A DNA stretch of 10,840 nt from Candidatus Aenigmatarchaeota archaeon. GTDB lineage: Archaea; Aenigmatarchaeota; Aenigmatarchaeia; CG10238-14. Made by a program: the position numbers and the translations under genes. This document shows positions 5,882 through 10,840 of the stretch, piece by piece. How positions within the stretch are numbered: position 1 is the stretch's first letter; each line of letters starts with the position of its first letter. The DNA is taken from assembly GCA_017610225.1 (NCBI GenBank), contig JAFCCM010000064.1:1-10840 (forward strand), written 5' to 3'. The notes under the pieces are model-generated. The model had not been told where the DNA came from. It ran no database searches and saw only the letters and a program-made list of their open reading frames with translations.

Positions 5882-6196
5882 TTATTTAGGTATTTTCTTT
5901 ATTTTTCCACAATTTAAGCATTTAACCAATTTAATATTTGGCAGATTTGATTTTATTCCCTCGCAAGTTTTTCCTATATATAATAATGTATTGCAATATT
6001 TACAAAAACTCGCTTTTTCCTTTTTTGATAATCTAATATTATATCTCATGCCTATTTTTCTTGCTAGTTCTACATATCTTTTTGACCTTTTAGGGTGTTT
6101 TTCTAGCTCTTTTTCTGCAAGTTTAAACAATATTTCTATTCTTTCTTTGGCTATTTTTAGATGCCATTCTGGTTTTTTTGACCTTTTTCTTATCAT
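5882..6196 (-). CDS. rnp4: Ribonuclease P protein component 4 (Rpp21-like)
   Basis: This is a protein subunit of archaeal RNase P, which removes 5' leaders from pre-tRNA; Rnp4 (Rpp21/Rpr2 family) pairs with Rnp1 on the specificity side of the RNA. The 104 residues have the expected layout: a helical N-terminal half with 'KPEWHLKIAKERIEILFKLA' (8-27) and 'RYVELARKIGMRYNIRLSKK' (40-59), then a zinc ribbon with C65-x2-C68 ('FCKYCNTLL') and C93-x2-C96 ('VKCLNCGKIKKIP'). The extra C78 is not a usual ligand. The start fits the family N terminus. It is the first gene of the minus-strand housekeeping block and diverges from the second surface-protein gene. Confidence 0.88.
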   Translation of the reverse strand: MIRKRSKKPEWHLKIAKERIEILFKLAEKELEKHPKRSKRYVELARKIGMRYNIRLSKKEKASFCKYCNTLLYIGKTCEGIKSNLPNIKLVKCLNCGKIKKIPK

Positions 6197-6266
6197 TTAA
6201 TACCACTATAAATATGTTTTTTGGCTTATTACAATTAAGTTAATGATTTTAAGTTTAACCGAAAGG

Positions 6267-6274
6267 TTTAAATA
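6267..6274 (+). promoter_or_regulatory. TATA box (with BRE) of the second surface-protein gene
   Basis: The box tttaaata is preceded by a purine-rich BRE-like aaccgaaagg (6257-6266), a textbook archaeal core promoter. It predicts transcription start near 6296, giving a leader of about 24 bases. It lies in the 123-base divergent gap shared with rnp4, whose own AT-rich box (minus strand tatttata, 6207-6214) is rather close to its ATG. Confidence 0.6.
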
Positions 6275-6289
6275 CTTTTACACTATTAG

Positions 6290-6306
6290 TTACTATTCGA
6301 TAGTAA
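6290..6306. repeat. Perfect 7-3-7 palindrome at the predicted transcription start
   Basis: The arms ttactat (6290-6296) and atagtaa (6300-6306) flank tcg. It coincides with the start site predicted from the TATA box at 6267-6274 and sits just before the Shine-Dalgarno aggtgg (6310-6315), which is four bases from the ATG. It could be a repressor operator or a 5' hairpin; sequence alone cannot separate these. Confidence 0.5.
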
Positions 6307-6319
6307 ATTAGGTGGATTA

Positions 6320-8809
6320 ATGAAATTATCAAAAATATTTGGATTTGTTTTTAGTATTTTAATGATTTCTTCAGTAGTTTTTGCCTCAGATGCCGGAGAT
6401 TGGTGGATATATCCAAAAGATGGTGGAGGTAATCACGATTGTAGTTATGCTGCTATTTGGAATACTTGTAATACAGAACATTGTATTAATGTTCCAAGAA
6501 ATGATGGACAAGGTACAGCACATCCTTGTGTTTCATCTAGTTGTGGAGGAGATATGGGATCAGATTATGCTTACTGTTGGTGTGATGATCCGAGCGATCA
6601 ATCAAGGGTTTGTGGAGGAATAGACCCTGTAACAACAACTACAACCACAGTTTCAAGTCAATGTCCATTTGATTCAACTCAAGCAAGATTTCATACTCAT
6701 TCACATACAAGACTAGAAAGTTATTTGACTGTAGATTTTGGTGAGCAAGTTAAATCTGTTGGTGTACATAACCAAGATACTGCATCTGCTCCATGGAATG
6801 ATATCAATCTAAGAATAACAGGACCAAATGGTTTTGTTAAAACATGTAGTGTTCAATGTTGGTTTACACCATCTCATTCAGGAACTTATACTCTTCATGC
6901 CACGTCTAGTCTAGGAACAGGATCTAAATGTGAAGATTGGGCAACGTTATTTGTAAGAGAACAATCTCAACCACCTACAACTACAACAACAACTACAACA
7001 ACAACTATACCACATTATTGCAGTCCTAGTTGGCAATGTGATGGTAATTGGCAATATTATTTGAATCAAGATTGTTCAAAATCTAATTGGAATTACTGTA
7101 CTTATGGATGTCAAAATGGTCAATGTTTATCTCAACCAATAACTACTACAACTATTTCAACAACTACAACTATACTACCCCAGCCACCTGAATGTACCCC
7201 TGATTGGAAGTGTGATGGTAATTGGCAATATTATTTGAATCAAGATTGTTCAAAATCTAATTGGAATTACTGTACTTATGGATGTCAAAATGGTCAATGT
7301 TTATCTGAGCCACATCCACCAGAAGAAGATGTTGAATTAAAAATAATCAGTACAGATGTTGATTCTGACAGAGTATGTGAGAATGATGACAGAACAATCG
7401 AATTATCAGCTAGAGTAAAATTAGAAGAAGGAGATGACAATACACTAGTTAAAGTAAAATTCTACATAGAAGACAATGATGGAGATTGGAATTATATTGG
7501 AAGTGATAGTGAAAGACTAGACAAGGATGAAACAAGAACGCTTAAAATTAACTATTATTATGATGAGTATGACTTGGAAGTTGGAACTCATGAAGTAAAA
7601 TTTGTGGCCATAGCAGATGGTGAACAAGATATAGATTATGATTACTTGTATATTAGAGATTGTGAAGATTATGATGATTATGACATAGATGTTAAAGAAA
7701 TAGTTTTAGATCCAGAATTTCCAAAAAGATGTGAAATTGTTTTAGTAACAGTTCCAATTGAACTTGAAGAAGCAGAAGATTTTCCAGAAAATGTTTATGT
7801 TAAAGCCTACATTGATAGCAATTTAGAATATTCAACAACTATTCGATATTATGATGAAGAGACAAGAGTGTTTAAATTCAGTTTTGACACTTGTAATCAC
7901 AACATAGGAACTCATTCTATAAGAATAGAAGCAAGAGTAAACGGTGTTAGTGATAGTTCATACAAAAGTTTTACAATAACTGACAAGCACTGGTATCCTG
8001 ATTATAAGAACCATTGTTTAGATGTTGAAAAAATATGGACTAACAAACCAATTCAACCTGATGAGGATGTTAGAGTCTATGTCAAAGTTACCAACTGTGG
8101 AACAGAAACTGAATCAGGGATAAGGGGAAATATGGAAGCGTTTGGAATGATAGTTCCTGACGGTATGTTTAATCTCCCAGAAGGTGGATCACAAGAAGTT
8201 AGTTTTAATTTACATACTCCAGAAAATGCTGCAGGAACTGAATCATTTGTTGTTAGATTTTGGAGTAGTTATACATCAGACATTCTTATAAAAGATTTTG
8301 TTGTTTATACTGGTATTCCAATAATTGAGATAGAACCAGTTCAAAAAGTTCAGAAAAATAAATTAGAAAAAATTGAATTTGATGTAATAAATGTTGGAGA
8401 TGTTACAGATACATTTACTCTTGAATTATCAGGTTATGCTAGCAACTGGATGACTGGAATGCAACCAGAAATAACTCTAGAACCAGATCAAAGAAAAACC
8501 GTAGAAGTTTATGTTAATGTTCCTGGAGAAGTTGAAAGTGGGGATTATCAATTCACTGCTTCAGCTGAAGGTTCACCAAGATATGCAGTCACATCAACAC
8601 TAAGAGTTGTTGAAAAATTCAAAATGCCATCATTTAATTTAACAGGATTATTTGTTGGAATTGGATTATGCGCATGGTTACCTTGGTTGTTGTTATTATT
8701 AGCTTTGTTATTATTTTTACTTTGGTTCTTATTTGGAAGAGGAACTAAAAGAAGTGGTGGAGCAGAAGGAGAAGTTAAAAAATTTTTTAAGTTTGATGAT
8801 TGTTGTTAG
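6320..8809 (+). CDS. Secreted, membrane-anchored surface protein with cysteine modules and Ig-like domains
   Basis: The 829-residue product starts with a clear signal peptide (1-22, cleavage after VFA). Next come a cysteine-rich region (23-101), a Thr tract (105-110), an Ig-like domain (about 112-215), ten threonines (220-229), a cysteine module 'CSPSWQCDGNWQYYLNQDC' from C234, another Thr-rich linker and a second almost identical module from C292. Four Ig-like/CARDB-type domains follow at roughly 337-447, 455-557, 558-665 and 666-767; the last resembles NEW3-type domains. A very hydrophobic segment (776-805) anchors it and a short charged tail ends in 'FDDCC'. Thr tracts are probably O-glycosylated stalks. 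I infer a structural or adhesive envelope protein; no enzyme motif is visible. Start is fixed by the signal peptide and by aggtgg four bases upstream. The gene ends at a hairpin/T-tract terminator. Confidence 0.82.
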   Translation: MKLSKIFGFVFSILMISSVVFASDAGDWWIYPKDGGGNHDCSYAAIWNTCNTEHCINVPRNDGQGTAHPCVSSSCGGDMGSDYAYCWCDDPSDQSRVCGGIDPVTTTTTTVSSQCPFDSTQARFHTHSHTRLESYLTVDFGEQVKSVGVHNQDTASAPWNDINLRITGPNGFVKTCSVQCWFTPSHSGTYTLHATSSLGTGSKCEDWATLFVREQSQPPTTTTTTTTTTIPHYCSPSWQCDGNWQYYLNQDCSKSNWNYCTYGCQNGQCLSQPITTTTISTTTTILPQPPECTPDWKCDGNWQYYLNQDCSKSNWNYCTYGCQNGQCLSEPHPPEEDVELKIISTDVDSDRVCENDDRTIELSARVKLEEGDDNTLVKVKFYIEDNDGDWNYIGSDSERLDKDETRTLKINYYYDEYDLEVGTHEVKFVAIADGEQDIDYDYLYIRDCEDYDDYDIDVKEIVLDPEFPKRCEIVLVTVPIELEEAEDFPENVYVKAYIDSNLEYSTTIRYYDEETRVFKFSFDTCNHNIGTHSIRIEARVNGVSDSSYKSFTITDKHWYPDYKNHCLDVEKIWTNKPIQPDEDVRVYVKVTNCGTETESGIRGNMEAFGMIVPDGMFNLPEGGSQEVSFNLHTPENAAGTESFVVRFWSSYTSDILIKDFVVYTGIPIIEIEPVQKVQKNKLEKIEFDVINVGDVTDTFTLELSGYASNWMTGMQPEITLEPDQRKTVEVYVNVPGEVESGDYQFTASAEGSPRYAVTSTLRVVEKFKMPSFNLTGLFVGIGLCAWLPWLLLLLALLLFLLWFLFGRGTKRSGGAEGEVKKFFKFDDCC
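7037..7132 (+). repeat. 96-base direct repeat, copy 1
   Basis: It is base-for-base identical to 7211-7306, 174 bases downstream and in the same reading frame. It encodes most of the first cysteine module of the surface protein, from the second cysteine to 'GQCLS'. Silent positions have not drifted, so the duplication or a gene conversion is recent. Confidence 0.95.
7211..7306 (+). repeat. 96-base direct repeat, copy 2
   Basis: This is the second identical copy, encoding the same module. The sequence flanking both copies is threonine-codon-rich (ACA/ACT), a likely substrate for slippage or unequal exchange. The first codons of the module differ between copies ('PSWQC' against 'PDWKC'), which marks the edge of the identical tract. 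Confidence 0.95.
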
Positions 8810-8812
8810 GGT

Positions 8813-8841
8813 TTTACTTAGAGTAAGTAAACATTTTTTTT
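8813..8841 (+). terminator. Hairpin plus T8 terminator
   Basis: Perfect 8-base arms tttactta (8813-8820) and taagtaaa (8824-8831) with a gag loop are followed by eight T's (8834-8841), four bases after the surface-protein stop. It closes the plus-strand transcript and separates it from the convergent 53-residue gene. Archaeal termination needs only the T-tract; the hairpin makes it resemble a bacterial intrinsic terminator. Confidence 0.6.
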
Positions 8842-8849
8842 CAAATCAT

Positions 8850-9011
8850 TCATTTTTGGTATTGACTATCTATAAATTCAGCCTGTTCTTTTGACCATTT
8901 TTTGTTAGAATTTTTTTTCATATAGTCAGACCATATCTTTATGAATTCTAATCTTTGTTCAAAATTTCGTTTTCTTTCTCTTTCAAATTCTTCTTCGTCA
9001 AACTTAAACAT
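8850..9011 (-). CDS. Small hypothetical protein (53 aa) partnered with the nucleotidyltransferase
   Basis: The product begins 'MFKFDEEEFERERKRNFEQR', continues 'LEFIKIWSDYMKKNSNKKWS' and ends KEQAEFIDSQYQK. It is highly charged and predicted helical, with a W-S-x-x-Q-x-x-F-I-D-S-Q tail. I do not assign a family; I have the impression that small proteins with this type of tail sit beside nucleotidyltransferase genes elsewhere, but cannot verify it. Its ATG lies inside the last codons of the nucleotidyltransferase gene (overlap 9004-9011, different frame), a strong sign of co-translation. No independent promoter is visible. A cognate regulator or antitoxin-like partner of the enzyme is the simplest inference; a spurious frame is less likely given the overlap and the lack of stops. 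Confidence 0.6.
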   Translation of the reverse strand: MFKFDEEEFERERKRNFEQRLEFIKIWSDYMKKNSNKKWSKEQAEFIDSQYQK

Positions 9012-9573
9012 AATTTTCACCTAGATATTTCTTAATTTTGTTTTTGACTTTAAGTATATTTGAATATTTCTTAATTTTGTTTTTGTCTAAATTTTCTGAA
9101 AATATTTGAAAAAGGTGTAATGCGTCTTCGATATCTTTTCCAGAACCTAAAACAAATTTGTAGACTATTTGAAGTTCCAATTCAGAAAAATAAAGTTCTT
9201 CTCCATCAAATTTGACTTTTGTTCTATTTTCCAACGAGTATTTTTCAATATCCATTTTAGGATATTTCAATTCTATATTTGGAATTATTTCATTTTCTAC
9301 AGATATTCTAATAGCTATATTTTCACTAAGTAGTTCTAAAGCCTCATTGACGGATGCTGCATTTATTAACCAATAACCTTTTTTTAATAATTCTTCAAAT
9401 AGTTTTTTAACGTCTTTCTTTTGTATCAGTATATCAATATCTTCTGTTGCTCTGCTTCTGCCAAAAAATATAGAAACATATCCACTTACTATCACATAAT
9501 CAGAGTGTTTTTTTAGAATATCTATAAATCCAATAACAAACTTATCTAGATTATTCAATACTTTGTTGTTCAT
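9004..9573 (-). CDS. Nucleotidyltransferase, MNT/AbiEii-like
   Basis: The 189-residue protein has the Pol-beta-fold nucleotidyltransferase signature: 'VIVSGYVSIFFGRSRATEDI' followed by DILI (residues 27-50), with the 'SG' loop, the 'GRSRxTxD' turn and metal-binding D45 and D47. The C-terminal 'SELELQIVYKFVLGSGKDIE' then DALHL resembles the 'K...KDieDa..L' helix of AbiEii-type and DUF6036-like enzymes, several of which act as toxins that modify tRNA or as antitoxins that modify a partner kinase or HEPN protein. The family normally starts 'GG'; here the first glycine is serine. I chose the ATG at 9573; an upstream TTG at 9621 keeps the frame open but adds an unconserved low-complexity leader. 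It overlaps the downstream 53-residue gene. The DNA is very AT-rich (11 G/C in 9541-9600 by hand count). Substrate unknown. Confidence 0.7.
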   Translation of the reverse strand: MNNKVLNNLDKFVIGFIDILKKHSDYVIVSGYVSIFFGRSRATEDIDILIQKKDVKKLFEELLKKGYWLINAASVNEALELLSENIAIRISVENEIIPNIELKYPKMDIEKYSLENRTKVKFDGEELYFSELELQIVYKFVLGSGKDIEDALHLFQIFSENLDKNKIKKYSNILKVKNKIKKYLGENYV

Positions 9574-9690
9574 TATTATTTCTTTTTTTTTATAGGTAAA
9601 TTCCAAAATTAACACCCCCAACTAATAATTTTACATGTATGAATATATGGTTTTTGGGGAAAGGGCAGGATTTAATTGAAATCAATAGAA

Positions 9691-9764
9691 AGCCTCATCC
9701 GAGACTTGAACTCGGGACCCCTACCTTACCAAGGTAGTGCTCTAACCAACTGAGCTAATGAGGC
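9691..9764 (-). tRNA. tRNA-Thr (anticodon GGU)
   Basis: The minus strand folds into a complete cloverleaf: acceptor stem gcctcat/atgaggc, D arm gctc/gagc, anticodon stem ctacc/ggtag with loop ttggtaa (anticodon GGT at 9728-9730), T arm ccgag/ctcgg with loop ttcaagt, and discriminator T. It has 74 bases including the discriminator, with no intron and no encoded CCA. It reads threonine ACC and ACU codons. It lies 39 bases after the nuclease gene on the same strand, and about 117 bases separate it from the nucleotidyltransferase start. Confidence 0.96.
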
Positions 9765-9803
9765 ATATACTAGAATAATATTAGTAGAAAAGAATTAATT
9801 TAG

Positions 9804-10682
9804 TTACGCTTTCGCCGCTGATTTCTTAAAACAAAACCCCTTAAAATCACAATAATCACATAATTTAGTCTTGTTTTTCGAAAACTCGGTAGGAACAGGC
9901 TTTTTACCTCTTATTTCCTTGATATCTTGTTTAATCTCCTCCACATCCGCTTCTGTAATAGGATAGTATACGCTCTCACCTGTTCTTAGATAATAGAAGG
10001 ACACATGTTTCGGGAGCTCGTTAAAACTCTCTTTCCAGAGGTAAGCGTATGCCTTGCCTTGCTTTAGGTGAGCTTCAGGGATGTAGTGGGGAAGAGGGCA
10101 TTTGGATGTTTTATAGTCAACTATTGCTATTCCTTTGCCAAACAGACTGAGTGTCTTATCAATTATTCCAGCCATATTGCTGTCATCTAAGTTTATTTTT
10201 AACTCCCTGTCCTTTGGGTAGAAAAAGGTTCTAAGTTCTTTCTCATACCATCTTGATGATTTGTTCATTGTCATTAGTTTCTCGGAAAGGGAGAATGATA
10301 ATCTAGCTGCATAAAAGTCAAGAAATCGTTTAGTTTCCTTATAATCTTTTTTCTTCTTTTCTTCCGAGCCGAAACAGTCACTATAACTTTTACCTATCAG
10401 ATTCCATTCTGTATCTAGGAGTGAGAATAAGACTTTTTTGAACCGTTGCCACAGGATTTGCCAGTCTGCGTCTTGGATATCAGCAATATTAACATAGTTG
10501 AAGAAATGATCTAGAACTTTATGAGTAATTGTTCCCCTGACCATTGCAGGTGTTGGTTTTACTGGTATTTTTCGGATGTAGACGTAGAAGAATTTTCTTT
10601 GACAGTTATAATAGGTGGCTATTGCTGTAGGTGACAGACGTATATTGTTTTTGTTTTCCAGAAATTGATTGATTGGTGTCAT
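9804..10682 (-). CDS. PD-(D/E)XK nuclease, Cas4/RecB-like, with iron-sulphur cysteines
   Basis: The 292-residue protein belongs to the RecB/Cas4-type branch of PD-(D/E)XK nucleases, DNA exonucleases of repair and CRISPR adaptation. Motifs in order: 'LSPTAIATYYNCQRKFFYVY' (16-35) with C27; 'RGTITHKVLDHF' with H54; D175 in 'GIIDKTLS'; 'IVDYKTSK' with D189 and K191; 'KQGKAYAYLW' with Q208 and Y212; and a C-terminal 'CDYCDFKGFC' (C275, C278, C284). One cysteine near the N terminus plus three at the C terminus is the 4Fe-4S arrangement of Cas4, AddB and Dna2. All catalytic residues are present, so it should be active. No cas genes or repeats accompany it. An AT box (minus aataaat, 10707-10713) about 28 bases before the ATG fits a leaderless transcript. 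G/C is higher than in the neighbouring nucleotidyltransferase (28 in 10021-10080 by hand count). Confidence 0.85.
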   Translation of the reverse strand: MTPINQFLENKNNIRLSPTAIATYYNCQRKFFYVYIRKIPVKPTPAMVRGTITHKVLDHFFNYVNIADIQDADWQILWQRFKKVLFSLLDTEWNLIGKSYSDCFGSEEKKKKDYKETKRFLDFYAARLSFSLSEKLMTMNKSSRWYEKELRTFFYPKDRELKINLDDSNMAGIIDKTLSLFGKGIAIVDYKTSKCPLPHYIPEAHLKQGKAYAYLWKESFNELPKHVSFYYLRTGESVYYPITEADVEEIKQDIKEIRGKKPVPTEFSKNKTKLCDYCDFKGFCFKKSAAKA

Positions 10683-10840
10683 GAGATATTATTTGGGGAT
10701 TGTTGGATTTATTGGTTTCTTATTTTTGAAAAAAATATTGATAGTAATATTATTGTTAATCCCATTAGTTTTATCTCAAGGACCACAAGTCAAATTAAAT
10801 CATTTTGGGTATGGTAAAACACCACAAGAAGTCAAGTTTA
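10681..10840 (+). CDS. Exported or membrane protein, N-terminal fragment (3' partial)
   Basis: The frame is open from ATG 10681 to the window end (53 residues). It begins 'MRYYLGIVGFIGFLFLKKIL', continues with a hydrophobic core 'IVILLLIPLVLS' and then QGPQVKLNHFGYGKTPQEVK, so an N-terminal signal peptide or anchor is clear. The ATG overlaps the nuclease start codon head-to-head in a shared CATG. An alternative TTG start at 10726 would give a compact signal peptide (KKILIVILLLIPLVLS). A tatatt box at 10641-10646 and ggtg just before the ATG favour the ATG. 'VKLNHFGY' faintly recalls the N-terminal Ig-like domain of family-9 cellulases ('v.vNq.GY'), but too little is visible to call it. Confidence 0.55.
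   Translation, partial: MRYYLGIVGFIGFLFLKKILIVILLLIPLVLSQGPQVKLNHFGYGKTPQEVKF

Noticed and set aside
5991..6200. Plus-strand frame opposite rnp4
   Set aside because: It mirrors the RNase P component 4 gene, whose zinc ribbon and family motifs are clear on the other strand.
6381..6623. Second plus-strand frame inside the second surface gene
   Set aside because: It overlaps the signal-peptide-bearing main frame, has no ribosome binding site and shows no recognisable domain.
6970..7006. Threonine-codon tract as a CRISPR-like or microsatellite array
   Set aside because: It is an in-frame mixture of ACA and ACT codons forming a protein linker; there are no spacers or regular repeat units.
8798..8809. 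C-terminal 'CC' of surface protein 2 as a lipidation signal
   Set aside because: C-terminal double-cysteine prenylation is a eukaryotic Rab feature; nothing else in the sequence supports it here.
9574..9621. Extended TTG start of the nucleotidyltransferase
   Set aside because: The extra 16 residues are lysine/isoleucine-rich with no conservation signal, and the ATG at 9573 fits the usual distance to the nucleotidyltransferase core.
9622..9764. tRNA-Thr as an integration site for the nucleotidyltransferase module
   Set aside because: I found no second copy of the tRNA 3' end or other flanking direct repeat, and no integrase in the window.

Overview
The window looks like a piece of an AT-rich archaeal chromosome. 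It carries archaea/eukaryote-type information genes: ribosomal proteins S19e and L37Ae, RNA polymerase subunit P, RNase P component 4, prefoldin beta, a PDCD5-like protein, UPF0147 and SepF. It also has TATA/BRE-like promoters placed for short-leader or leaderless messages, and a tRNA without an encoded CCA end. The small compact genes, the 'CGNGVCE' cysteine modules, the threonine-tract linkers and the PGF-pre-PGF-type surface protein would fit a DPANN lineage (Woesearchaeota, Pacearchaeota or Aenigmarchaeota style). That placement is inference; there is no 16S rRNA here to settle it.

Layout. (1) 1-2800 (+): the 3' part of a large surface protein with glycosylation-rich Ig-like domains, thirteen ~20-residue repeats, a PGF-pre-PGF domain, two cysteine modules and a C-terminal membrane anchor. 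(2) 2848-3042 (+): an intact RelB-like antitoxin gene overlapping the start of a RelE-type toxin gene that now seems to keep only its first codons and its C-terminal motif. (3) 3037-6196 (-): a housekeeping block, transcribed rnp4, rps19e, PDCD5, rpl37ae, rpoP, prefoldin beta, UPF0147, sepF, with a THUMP-less ThiI-type PP-loop enzyme after it on its own promoter. (4) 6320-8809 (+): a second large secreted, membrane-anchored protein with cysteine modules, threonine linkers and four Ig-like domains; it ends at a hairpin/T-tract terminator. (5) 8850-9573 (-): a nucleotidyltransferase of the MNT/AbiEii-like type, followed and overlapped by a 53-residue protein. (6) 9691-9764 (-): tRNA-Thr(GGU). 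(7) 9804-10682 (-): a Cas4/RecB-like PD-(D/E)XK nuclease with an apparent iron-sulphur cysteine set. (8) 10681-end (+): the start of another exported protein, whose start codon overlaps that of the nuclease.

The central block covers transcription (RpoP), tRNA maturation (Rnp4, ThiI-like), translation (S19e, L37Ae), folding (prefoldin) and division (SepF). It joins genes that many archaea keep in two separate neighbourhoods. The flanks are accessory: cell-surface proteins and two small toxin-antitoxin-like modules, one decayed and one apparently intact. I see no CRISPR array, insertion sequence or rRNA. The most interesting leads are the collapsed RelBE pair, the nucleotidyltransferase/53-residue pair, the 20-residue repeat array, the exact 96-base duplication in the second surface gene, and the Fe-S nuclease without CRISPR context.
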